A stretch of DNA of 64,000 nt from Ricinus communis (taxonomy: Eukaryota > Streptophyta > Magnoliopsida > Malpighiales > Euphorbiaceae), in the NCBI RefSeq assembly GCF_019578655.1, contig NC_063264.1:19766429-19830428 (forward strand). The letters are read 5' to 3'. Shown one piece after another: positions 1-10,648 of this stretch. A model generated the notes under the pieces. It was not told the DNA's origin, searched no databases, and saw only the letters and a list, made by a program, of their open reading frames with translations. Position 1 is the first letter of the stretch. Each line of letters starts with the position of its first letter. The position numbers and the translations under genes were made by a program.

Positions 1-3000
1 AAGAACCATAGAGGAGTTGACTAGTCAATAACTCTTGTAGTCCTAAATTTTATGACCGTGCTTAAGGAAAATAAGGAAAATTTTCCATGGGCCTATCCAA
101 TAACACTCTGGCCCAAATTACTTCATTATATGTGTTCTAGACATCAAAACATGTGCATCCTGCTTGGATTAATATAAAGCAACATGGTTCCTCCCTTATG
201 CATATGGATTTGGGTCTTTCCTTACTTGATCATCAAGTCACACGCCAATGCCACTAGTAAAACTTATCAATTGCATGATTCTTTACCCTTATCCATATGT
301 CATCAAGAGTCCTCAAGCCTATAGGAATAAGAAATGAGAGGAACAAGGAATGATAAAAATTCTAATGGTGCAAAAGCTAAATCAGAATATTGGGTATGCC
401 TTTATTCTCATCGTTCCCTTTTTCCTTCAAAAGATTCATCTGTGATTATTCAAAGAATGATATCAATACTCGATCAACTAATTTTTTTCTTTGCATTTAT
501 CCAAGCATTGGATCGATGCCTATAACTGCCACTTCCACATGCTTTCACCAAACACTCGTGTTTATGCTCTCTAAATAAAACCAAACCTACTAGACAGAGA
601 TTAGAAAGAGAGACACAAAAGGAACGAAAAGAATAAGAACATAAGTAGGATTTTAGATCTAATAAGGAAAGAAAACATAAGTTATTTGTTCTCTTCCATG
701 CGTCAAGGTAAGATAAAGAACATAAAAGAAAGGAAGGACATGAGTGATAAGTCTATATTTGCTAGCGCGAGTCTTGATTAGTCCATAAAGTTCTTGTACA
801 AATCCAAAACTTCATTTCCCACGAGGTAGAAAATGGAAATAATATACTCACTAGCCTTAAGTATTCACTTGCATGCGTTTTCCATATGGCGAAAGTCCTC
901 ATTCTATAAGAATCAGTAAGTAGAAGCTAAATATAGATAGATAAATAAATAAATAAAGACTGATGAATAAACTAATTTCAAATCATCGACTAGAGAGGAG
1001 TTGACTAGTCAATAACTCTCGTAGTCCCAAATTATATGAGCCAGCTTTATGAAACAATGGGAAAATTCACGTTGGCCTACCTAATAATACTCCTACCCAA
1101 ATTACTTCATTATATGCATCCCAAACATCAGAATGCTTGCATTTCTACTTGTATTATGCTTGGATTAATTAAAAACTACATGATTTCTCCATTACGCACA
1201 TTTAGTTACGTCTCATCCTCCTTGATTATCAAGTCATGCCCTAACCGACCGGTCAAGCTTATCAATTGCGTTCCCATGATTCCTTATACCAATCCTTGTT
1301 TCATCAAGAGTCCTCGTGCATAGAAATCCCTTATTACATAAGAAGAAGAAACTACAAGCTAAATATGAATAAGTAAATAAATAAATATGGATAAACTAAA
1401 GTCAAATCAAGAACTAAAGAGGAGTTGACTGGTCAATAACTCTCGTAGTCCTAAATTTTATGAGCAAGCATAATGAGAATAAGGGGAAATTCGCATGGGC
1501 CTATCTAATAACACTTTGGCCTAAATTACTTCATTATGTGTCCTAAACAGCAAAACACGCGGATTCTTTTATACGCGTGGATTTGGGTCTTGTCTTGCTT
1601 GGTCATCAAGTCATGCGCCAATGCCACTAGTGAAACTTGTCAATTATGTTCCCATGATTCTTTATGCCAATCCTTGTGTCATCAAGAGTCCTCATGCCCA
1701 AAGAAACAAGAAATGAGAGGAATAAGGAATGATAGAGATTCTAATGGTACAAAACTTGAATCGGAATATTGGGTCGTGCCTCGATTCTTGTTATTCCCTC
1801 TTTCCTCTAGAAGAATCGTTTGCGATCATTTAGAGAATGATATCAATACTCGATTAACTAATTTTTTCTTTGCATTTGTCCAAGCTTTGGATCGGTGCCT
1901 ATGATTGCCGCTTCCACGTGCTTTCACTAAACACTCATGTTTATGCTCTCTAAAAAAACCACACCTACTAGACAAAGATTAGAAAGAGAGGCATAAAAGA
2001 AACGAATAAAATGAGAACATAGGTAGGATTTTTGATTCGATAAGGTAAAAAATCACAAGTTTTTTATTCTTTTCCATATGGCTAAGCGTAAGGATCAAAT
2101 CCAATTGATTTAAACACAAAAATAGATAAAGAACACAAAAGAAAGGAAGGACGTGAGCAATAAATCTACATTCACTAGCGCAAGTATAGATAAGTTCACA
2201 AAGTTCTTCAAAGAACCGTTAACTTTATTTCCCGCAAGGTAGAAAAAAATATATGCTCACTAGCCTCACGTATTTAGTTGCATACCATTTTTATAGTGCA
2301 AAAGCCCTCATTCTATAAGAATAAGACACTAGAAGCTAAATATGAATAAATAAATAAAGAAACATGAATAAACTAAAGTCAAATCAAGAACTAGAGAGGA
2401 GTTGACTAGCCAATGAAACTCGTAGTCCCAAATCTTATGAGCCAGCTTAATGAAAACAAGGAAAAATTTGCGTGGTCATACCTAATAACACTTTGGCCCA
2501 AGTTACATCATTATATGCATCCCAAACATCAAAATGTGCGCATTTCCACTCGTGTTTCTTCTCACCAAATAACACTAAATCATCATACTACACATAGATT
2601 AGAAAGAGACAAATAAAAGAAATGAACAAATGAGAACTTAGATTACCAGTTCTTTATTCTCTTCTATGGCTAAGTGTAACGATCAAATTGAGTTGATTTA
2701 AACACAAGGGTAGATAAAGAACACTAAAGAAAGGAATGCCATGAACAATAAGTCTAGGTTCACTAGTGCTAGTCTTCATAAGTCTGCAAATTTCTTGAAA
2801 GAATCCATAACTTAATTCTCTATAAGGTAAAAAACTAAAATAGTACGCTCACTAGCCTTAGACATGCAGTTCCATGCAATTTTCATATTGTAATAACCCT
2901 CATTCCACCAGAAGAAGAAAATAGGATAAATATGAATATAAATAAAGAAAGATGAATAAACTAAAGTCAAATCAAGAACTAGAGAGGAGTTGACTGGCCA

Positions 3001-3032
3001 ATAACTCTTATAGTCCCGAATTTAATGAGCCT

Positions 3033-3720
3033 GCTTAACAAAAAAAAGGAGAAATTCACGTAGGCGTACCTAGTAACAATTCAGACAAATTACTTCATTA
3101 TATGCATCCAAACATAAGAAAATATACAATTCACCCTCGTATTAATCAAAAGAAACATTATTTCTCCATCACACACGTGGATTTGCCTCTCGTCCTGCTT
3201 AATCATCAAGTCATGCTCCAATGCCACCAGTGAAGCTTGTCAATTATATTTCCATGATTCCTTAATAGAAAAAAGGAGAAATTTGCATGGGCACACGTAA
3301 TGAAACTCCAACCCAATTTACTTCATTATATGCCTCCCAAATATTTAAATGCATGCATTCCCACTTGTTTTAATCGAAAGCAACATGATTTCTCCCTTAT
3401 ACAGGTGGATTTGTGTCTCGTGCTGCTTGATCACCAATTCATGACACAATGCCGTCGGTCAAGCTTGTCAATTGCATTTCCATGATTCCTTAACGAGAAT
3501 AAAGGGAATTCGCGTCGGCGCACCTAATAACACTCTAGCCTAATTTACTTCATTATACTCTTGCCAAACATCAAAAGATGCTCATTCCCGCTTAGATTAA
3601 TCAAAAGTAAAATGATAGAGATTCCAATGGTGCAAATAGTGAATCGAAATACTAATCCCAAGTATTTGGTTGCATGCAGTTTTCATAGTGTGAAAGCCCT
3701 TATTCTGTAAGAAAAAGAAA
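3033..3720 (+). repeat. 228-bp subrepeats inside the complex repeat
   Basis: Three consecutive starts of the phrase CTTAAyrAnAAnAAGGnnAA lie at 3033, 3261 and 3489, exactly 228 bp apart. Each copy then runs through the TTCATTATAT and ATTCCTTAA landmarks. The same subrepeat is triplicated on the - strand near 44619, 44848 and 45074. Ordinary units carry one copy, so copy number of this inner segment explains much of the unit-length variation. Confidence 0.8.
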
Positions 3721-6621
3721 CTACAAGCAAAATATGAACAAATAAATCAAGAACTGGAGAGGAGTTGATTGGTCAACAACTATTAAGTCCCAAATTTCAT
3801 GAGCCAGCTGAAAAAAAATAAGGAAAAATTTGTATGGGCATACCTAATAATACTCTGACCCAATTTGTTTCATTATATGCCAAACAAGGAATGGTGGAGA
3901 TCCCAATGGTAGAAATCCTGAATTGGAATATTTGGGCGTGCCGAGATTCTCGTTGCTCCCTATTTCTTCTAAAAGATTCATCTGCGATCATTCGTAGAAT
4001 TATATCAATACTCGATCAACTAATTTTCTTTCTTTGCATTCGTTCAAGCATTGGATCGATGCCTAAGAGTGCTGCTTCCATGCGCTTCTATTCAACACTT
4101 GTGTTTATGCTCCCCAAATAAAACCAACCATCATATTAGATAGAGATTAGAAAGAGATACACAAAAGAAGCAAACAAAATAAGAACATAGATAAGGTTTT
4201 TGATTCGATATGGAAAGAAATTAAAAGTTCTTTGTTCTCTTCTATTCAGTTACATGCAGTTTTTATAGTGTGAAAGCCCTCATTCCATAAGAAAAAGAAA
4301 TTAGAAGCTAAATATGAAAAAATAAATAAAAAAAGATGAATAAACTAAAGTCAAATCAAGAACCAGAGAGGAGTTTATTGGTTAACAACTCTCATAGTCC
4401 CAAATTTTATGAGCCAGCTTAACGAAGAAATAAGGAGGAATTTGCATGCACCTACCTAATAATACTCCTACCTAAATTACTTTATTATATGCATTGCAAA
4501 CATGAAAACGATCGCATTCCCACTTATATGACGCTGGGATTAATCGAAAATAATATGATTTCTCCCTTATGTGTGTGCATTTATGTCTCATCCATCCAAA
4601 TCATCAAGCTAAGCTCCAATGCCATCGATCAAGCTTGTTAATTATGTTTCCATGATTCCCTATGTATTTTCAATAGTACTCGTGCCTAGAGGAACAAGGA
4701 ATGATGGAGATCCCAATGGTGCATATCTTTTGAGCCAAAATATTTAAGAGTGCCTCGATTCTTGTTGTTCCCTTTTTCCTCCAAAACATTCATCAGTGAT
4801 CATTCGAAAAATGATATCAATTCTTGATCAACTAATTTACTATCTTCGCATTCATCCAAGCATTGGATTAGCGACTATGACTACCGCTTCCACGCGCTTT
4901 CACTCGACAGTTTATGCCTCCAAATAAAACCAAACCATCATACTAGATGAAGGGGCACAAAGAAACGAATAAAAAGAGAACATAGGTAGCATTTCAGATC
5001 CGATAAGGAAAGAAATCATAAGTTCTTTGTCGCTTCCACGTGCTTCAACTCAACAATCGTGTTGATGCTCGCCAAATAAAACTAGACCATCATACTAGAC
5101 ATAGATTAGAAAGAGACAAGTAAAGGAAACAAACGAATGAGAACATAGTTAAGATTTCATATCCAATAAGGAAAGAAATTGTCAATTCTTTGTTCTCTTC
5201 CATGGCTAGGCATAAGGATTGAATCAAATTGATTTAAACATAAGGGTAGACAAAGAATACAAAAGAAAGGAAGGACGTGCGCAGTAGGTATAGGTATGCT
5301 AGTGCGAGTCTTCATAAGTCCGCAAAGTTCTTGAAAGAACCAATATCTCAATTCCTTGAAAGGTAGAAAACTGATATAATATGCTTACTAGGCTTAAATA
5401 TTAGTTGCATGTGGTTTTTATAGTGCGAAAGCTCTCATTTCAAAAGAAGAAGAAACTAGAAACTAAATATGAATAAATAAACAAAGAAAGATGAATAAAC
5501 TAAAGTTAAATCAAGAAGTGGAGATGAGTTAACTGGCCAACAACTCTCATAGTCCCAAATTTAATGAGCCAGCTTGATAAAAAGGAGAAATTCACGTGGG
5601 CCTACCTTGTAACACTTTAGATAGATTACTTCATTATATGCATCCCAAACAGAAAAGATGTACGATTTATGCTTGGATTAATCAAAAGACACATGATTTC
5701 TCCATCAGATGCGTTGATTTGTCTCTCGTCCTGCTTGATCATCAAGTCATCCTCCAATGCCACTAGTGAAGCTTCTCAATTATATTTTCATGATTCCTTA
5801 ATAAAGACAAGGAGAAATTAGTATGGGCCTACCTAATGACATTCTAACCCAATATACTTCATTATATTAGGTAAATTAGCATGGAGAGGAGTTGACTGGT
5901 CAACAACTATTGAGTCCTAAATCATAGGATTCCTACTTCTTTTAATCAAAAGTAACATGATTTATCCCTTACACGGGTGGATTTATGTCTCGTTCTGCTT
6001 GATCACCAATTCACGACCCAATGCCATCGGTCAAGCTTATCAATTGCATTCCCATGATTCCTTAACGAGAATAAGGAGAAATTTGCATCGACGAACCTAA
6101 CAGCACTCCAGCCTAATTCACTTTATTATACGCTTACCAAACATCAAAACACGCTCATTCCTACTTGGATTTATCAAAAGTAAGATGATGGAGATTCTAA
6201 TGGTGCAAATCCTGAATCAATATACTAATTCTAAGTATTTGGTTGCGTGCAATTTTCATAGTGTGAAACCCCTCATTTCATGAGAAGAAGAACCGGAGAG
6301 GAGTAGACTGGTCAACAACTATTGTAGTCCCAAATTTTATGAGCCAGCTGAAAAAAATAAGGAAAAATTCGCGTGGGCGTACCTAATAACACTCCGACCC
6401 AATTTGTTTCATTATATGCCAAATAAGGAATGGTAGAGATCCCGATGTGGGAAATCTTAAATTGGAATATTTGGGCGTGCTGAGATTCTCGTTGCTCCCT
6501 ATTTCCTCTAAAAGATTCGTCTGTGATCATTCAGACAATTATATCAATACTCGATCAACTAATTTTCTTTCTTTGCATTTGTCAAAGCATTGGATCAATG
6601 CCTATGAGTGCTACTTCCACA

Positions 6622-6626
6622 CGCTT
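6622..6626. other. left flank of target-site duplication (CGCTT)
   Basis: The five bases before the LTR are CGCTT. The five bases after the 3' LTR (14598-14602) are TGCTT. The repeat on both sides joins into the uninterrupted phrase seen in other units (CACGCTTTCACTCAACAC), so this is the duplicated target with one transition. Confidence 0.75.
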
Positions 6627-6832
6627 TGCTGTGCGTAAAATACACACATCTAAATGGGGTTTTTAAGATTGATTTTATGGACATTTGGATGTGAATTGGT
6701 CTCAACACTCACCTTATACATATGTTTGTGTGCATTAGGTCCAAAAGAGGTCAAAGGATGAAAAAGGAAAGAATTGGAGCATAATTGGACGTCAAAGCTG
6801 CCGAAACGAGCTAAGTACAAGCATGAAGAAGC

Positions 6833-7035
6833 TGAACATGGCCGTGTTGATCTCAACACTGGCTGTGTTCTCATTACGGTCACAAACATGGGCCGTGTTA
6901 CCAACACGGGGACAAACACGGCCGTGTTGGACATCAAAGAAGAAGTAAATTTTAGGGAGCACGACCACAGACAGTAACACGGCCAGGAACACCATCCCGT
7001 GTTGATAACACGGCTAGGAACACGGCCGTGTTGGA
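6833..7035. promoter_or_regulatory. cluster of ACACGGCCGTGTT-type palindromes in U3
   Basis: At least eight full or half palindromes of the type AACACGGCCGTGTT lie within about 200 bp. They are GC-rich islands in AT-rich DNA, upstream of the probable transcription start. The same cluster occurs in the 3' LTR (13329-13530), in the - strand element (33555-33775), in the solo LTR (60683-60752) and inside copy A (9688-9960). Their role is unknown; clustered dyad sites near a promoter would fit protein binding sites, but that is inference. Confidence 0.6.
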
Positions 7036-7087
7036 GGCGACAGGGGGTATTAATTAAAAGAATGAAAAGAAGAGAAAAAGAGGAGGC

Positions 7088-7113
7088 TAGGGTTAGAACG
7101 TCCCAAACCCTAA
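7088..7113. promoter_or_regulatory. facing telo-box motifs in LTR leader
   Basis: TAGGGTTA at 7088-7095 and AAACCCTAA at 7105-7113 face each other just after a purine-rich stretch. Telo-boxes are known from 5' regions of many plant genes. The pair is kept in the 3' LTR (around 13585-13610) and partly in the solo LTR at 60477. Confidence 0.5.
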
Positions 7114-8099
7114 TTTTTCTTTCTCTAAGGGTTTTCTGAGCTGAAACCAAGGGAAAAGGAGACTTGGATCAAGGTTTCAATCAGATTTCCTTGAAGGATC
7201 GAAGATTGGGCAAGGTTCGTTGATTGATTTTCAAATCGAGCAAGAGGAACAAGAATCGATTCAATTGGAGCAAAAGGATTTGGGGCTGTTTACTCTCATC
7301 CAAGGGTGTAATCGGGTTTTCTCTACCTTTGCTTATTGTTGTAATTGAATTCTTGTATATTTTGAGAATAAACATGATTAGCTAGATTGATTAAATCCAT
7401 TGGGATTTCTTTACTATGTTGGCTTGATATATATTGTTGGATTGTTTGAGTTGGTTTTGTATTCTTCTTGTTTTCAGTATTAATAAGATTATGCATTATT
7501 CATGAGACGTTGTGAATTGTGATGTTTAGATTAGTTTATGAGATTGAGAAATCCGTTTGGCAATTGGAATTTTGAATAGCAAGGACTGGTTAATAATCGC
7601 TTAGAGATAAGGATAATTAACTAGCCGGATTAAGAATTAACAAAGCTTAATAGAGGCGGATTAAAGCTTAATGCTAATTTAAGAATCAATCGTTAGGAAG
7701 AGATTCCAACTTTAGGTTATTAGGTTTAGGAATTCGGTTATCTCGAGAGAAACCGATTAAAGAATTCGTCCACGGGTAGCATAATTAGACTCACCGATCC
7801 TTTATCTTTTGTTTGATTGCCAACTATGTTTAGATTCCCTTTGGGTTTTTCTTCTTGTCTTGATTATTTCGTTTATCAATCACTCGTGCATCTCCCTTAG
7901 GACTTAGCTTGTAGCTATTAGTTAGTTTAGAAATTATTTATCGCTAAATTTAGGTTAATATAACAAAGAACAAAGGAGTAACTCTGGGCTTTCACTTTCC
8001 CGAGGAATACGACCTTGATACTCGCCATTAGTGCTAGACTGCATCGATAGGTACACTGCCTTATATTGTAGCTAACACGAGTAGCACCCATTAAGTTTT

Positions 8100-8117
8100 T
8101 GCCGCCGTTGCCGGGGA
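8100..8117 (+). other. primer binding site, tRNA-Asp type
   Basis: TGCCGCCGTTGCCGGGGA matches the TGGCGCCGTTGCCGGGGA primer site used by Athila-lineage elements except for one base at position 3. It lies 6 bp after the LTR end, as expected. Confidence 0.8.
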
Positions 8118-8280
8118 ATGTTTGAAAACTAGAGTGAAATTTGCTATTTGTTAATTTAGCCATTTTTTTTCTTTCTTATTATTTTATGATTTTTATTTTT
8201 ATTTGTTTAATTATTTTATTTTATTTGTACATATTTATTTTGTTTAAGTTTATGATTCAGATAGTGAATGATAAGGAGGT

Positions 8281-9450
8281 TCAATGCTAAACTCAAACTC
8301 TTTGTGTGACGCATTGGAAAATGGGATTGGGAACCAAGAGAGTGCTAAAAATTGGGATACCCGTGCATCTTTAGAAGCTCAAGTGGAATCGTTTTGCAGG
8401 ACTACCGATCAACTCTCCACTCCTATCCTTTCATCTCAAGTTTTTTATGAATTTTGTTGTGGTTTACATTTGAGTAATGATTGTCCATTGTGCGTTGATT
8501 TTACTCCTTATTCTTATAACTGTGAATGTGAATTATAATTGGCCAAGTGACTCGTATGGAAGCACCTATAATCAAGAGTGGAGTACTCATTCACCCTATG
8601 GATGGAGCTTAGATGGCCGAGAACCACCGGAATCTCAAAGAACTACATCAGCAGCCTACTCTTGCACCTTCAACTCAAGATGAAGAGTTAGTGCTCGGAG
8701 AGCCGATGATGAGGTTCATTACAAGTCTTGATGATAGATTCCAACAAATGAGAGGATACTTGAAGATCAACAAGCCTCGATTAATAACATAGAGCATTAA
8801 GTAGGCTTAATCTTCAAGTTACTAGTACGAAGAGCAATCGAGAACTCTATCAAACGCCATCAATCCGAGGAACATTTGAGCTCGTCACTTTACGCTCAGG
8901 TGAGAATTTTTCTAGTTTATCTATTATGTTTGATGATGATGCTTATGTGCAGGACGATTTCTTGAACATGGAGATGGAACCAGAAAAGGAAGAGGCAAAC
9001 ATAATCCGTCTGAAAGACTACCAACTGGAATGTACAGTTGATGATGCTGAGTTGCAGTTAGAGGAATTGTTGGTAGATTTTCCACAAGTCCCTTTGATGA
9101 TGGAAGATGAGCACGAGTTATCCAATGAAGTAGTCTTGGAGGAGCTCGAGTTTCTTCTAGCAAGTGAACCAAGCCAGGGACTGAAGAAAACCATCGACAC
9201 TCCTGAAGAGATTGCCCAACCATCGATCCTTCCAATTGGTGAAACTCCAGCTTTCAAATTGGAAGAGCCCCTAGAGCATCATGACTACGTGCAATTATAC
9301 GAGGAGCGAGTCTTGCCCATCATACTAGCAGCTTGCTTGATAGTCGGGAAGAGGAAGTCGACGATTATCCCTTTAAGCGGATACTTGAAGCCATTTGCTT
9401 GGAAGAAGGATGGATGGTCGCCAATCCCCACCGTTTGCTTTTCACCATGA
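8281..9450 (+). pseudogene. gag: Athila gag-derived ORF, decayed (copy A)
   Basis: This is the first coding stretch after the primer site. It opens with an 84-residue ORF (8284-8538) ending in a zinc-knuckle-like segment, YEFCCGLHLSNDCPLC. Athila Gag normally has C-x2-C-x3-H-x4-C there; the first Cys is Tyr here. Reading then shifts frame, and a clean 174-residue ORF follows (8926-9450). It is acidic (many Glu and Asp), contains the phrase FKLEEPLEHHDY and ends near the family phrase KPFAWKKDGW. Part of it distantly resembles the linker before RT in Athila polyproteins, which is inference. The conserved plant-retroelement landmark AAGCGCTTTTGGGAGGC follows at about 9485. The - strand element at 32501 carries the same protein with its own stops, so the family keeps a recognisable coding region without enzymes. 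Nucleocapsid-like packaging is possible but unproven. Confidence 0.65.
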
Positions 9451-9687
9451 GTCCAGCTAAGAAGACTCATCACATAAAAAAAGAAGCGCTTTTGGGAGGC
9501 ACCCCAAATTCTATTTTTCAATTTGAATACTTTACCCTTGCATTGTGAACTTAATTGATTAGGTTTTATAGTTGGTTTTTGTTAAGTTTTATTTATGTTG
9601 AGTGTATGAGTTGAGGATTTATTGGTTTTGCAGGTGAGAAAGAGTGAGAAAGTGCTGAGAATCGCAACTTTTGCATTATTTGGAGAT
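9451..9687 (+). other. inter-ORF non-coding stretch of copy A
   Basis: After the gag-like ORF stops, the sequence holds the AAGCGCTTTTGGGAGGC landmark near 9485 and then AT-rich DNA with no recognisable gene. Confidence 0.5.
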
Positions 9688-9960
9688 CAACACGGGCGTG
9701 TTAAAGACCGTGTTCATTAACACGGCCCGTGTTCTGATTGAAGAAAATCAAACTAAAATGAACACGTTCACAGAAGCTAACACGGGAATTTATGCCCTGC
9801 CGTGTCCACAACACGTTCCCGTGTCAAAGACCGTGTCCGTAACACGGGCGTGTTCTGAGAAGTGGTAAGTCAGCACGTTTTTATTCGCTTAACACGGCCC
9901 GATATCCATACCGTGTTCATGAACACGGCCCACGTTGTTGAACACGGGCGTGTTCCGCAC
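9688..9960. promoter_or_regulatory. second palindrome cluster, upstream of internal TATA box
   Basis: About ten AACACGGGCGTGTT or ACACGGCCCGTGTT type dyads lie within 270 bp, inside the element rather than in an LTR. The cluster ends only a few bases before TATATATA at 9968. The arrangement mirrors the LTR U3, suggesting an internal promoter. Confidence 0.55.
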
Positions 9961-9967
9961 ACTTGCC

Positions 9968-9975
9968 TATATATA
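9968..9975 (+). promoter_or_regulatory. internal TATA box
   Basis: TATATATA is followed about 30 bp later by a C/T-rich stretch (CTCTGCCCCATCTCTTACTC), a typical plant TATA and start-site layout. The downstream transcript would include the splice sites at 10070 and 10643 and the ATG at 10649. Confidence 0.5.
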
Positions 9976-10069
9976 CCACTTCATTCCAAAAAAATTTTGC
10001 TCTGCCCCATCTCTTACTCTCTCACATCTTATTTCTCATTTCGAAGGCTTTGGATATTGCGTTTGTCAA

Positions 10070-10643
10070 GTAAGTACCCTCCAACTTCATTTTTCATTAT
10101 TTTATTTTGATATTAGTTCGAATTTATATTTTCTTTGTGTTTCAATTTTTTTTTATTTTTTTTATTTATTTATTTTTTGTTTATTCCCTTATTTTATTAT
10201 TTGGTGCATGCATTTACATTCGTGTTTGTGCTTAATTTTCTTTTATTTTCTTTAATATAGTTTATATACTTAACTTGCTCATATTTTCCGTTTTTCTTTT
10301 CTACCATTATTTATGATTGTGATTAATTCCTTATTTTTCTCTTTATCATTATTGTCGATTACCGGCTAAACAATAGGCTCTGTCATAGATAGTCGACTGT
10401 TTTGTATCTATTTTATATTAGCATGTTGGTTTGCCTTGTGATGGATTATGGCGAAGTAAACTCCATATGAATGAATTGCAAATTTAATTGGTTAGCATTA
10501 GTTGGCAGTGTTGTGGATTAAATTTTCTTTGCAGGACATTGAGCAGTTTAATTTTATCGAGTTAAATCGTTTGGTTTGTTCATTTTATGCCGTTATACGC
10601 TGTGAATTTTGTTGATCCTTAGTACTAAAAGTTTCCTTTTCAG
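10070..10643 (+). other. probable 5'-UTR intron of internal transcription unit
   Basis: The 5' site is CAA|GTAAGTACC and the 3' site is TTTCCTTTTCAG|GTACC. The 574 bp between are very T-rich, as plant introns are. The next ATG begins 6 bp after the 3' site and opens the ORF1-like region. Splicing is predicted from sequence alone. Confidence 0.5.
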
Positions 10644-10648
10644 GTACC

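Larger units (their letters stand above)
1..6626 (+). repeat. complex tandem repeat array, block 1
   Basis: Degenerate head-to-tail copies of a non-coding repeat. The anchor phrase around GAGGAGTTGACTGGTCAA recurs near 11, 995, 1419, 2396, 2984, 3759, 4368, 5521, 5885 and 6298. Two intervals (984 and 977 bp) give the full unit; the others are truncated or expanded. Each full unit passes through the same landmarks in order: TTATGAGCC, TTCATTATATGC, CATGATTCCTTATGCC, a stretch ending near GTTTATGCTCCCCAAATAAA, TTGTTCTCTTCCAT, ATGCTCACTAGCCT, GAAAGCCCTCATTCCATAAG, and a run of AATAAATAAA. Near 3033, 3261 and 3489 a 228-bp subrepeat is tandemly repeated inside a unit. Short ORFs exist, but two overlapping frames are open and none resembles a known protein, so I regard the block as non-coding. 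It ends exactly at the LTR insertion at 6627. Family name and species are not known to me. Confidence 0.85.
6627..8093 (+). repeat. 5' LTR of copy A
   Basis: It starts TGCTGTGCG (intact copies elsewhere start TGATGTGCG) and ends CACCCATTA (intact ends are CATCA), so both terminal dinucleotide contexts have decayed by single changes. It contains a cluster of ACACGGCCGTGTT-like palindromes (6833-7035), a leader with facing telo-box motifs (7088-7113) and a conserved end region ending near TAGACTGCATCGATAGG. ORFs on the - strand here, such as 6650-7150, are antisense shadows of the LTR. Confidence 0.88.

Noticed and set aside
1..6626. Tandemly repeated small protein genes
   Set aside because: Open frames differ between copies, overlap in two frames and end at random; no start context or domain.
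7088..7113. Interstitial telomere repeat
   Set aside because: Only single TAGGGTTA and AAACCCTAA motifs are present, not a tandem array.
6650..7150. 166-residue ORF on the - strand
   Set aside because: It lies wholly in the LTR, reads through the palindrome cluster and has near-identical antisense partners in the 3' LTR; no family similarity.
10021..10255. Phe/Tyr-rich ORF with membrane-like character
   Set aside because: It falls in the T-rich intron-like segment; the hydrophobic appearance comes from poly-T codons.
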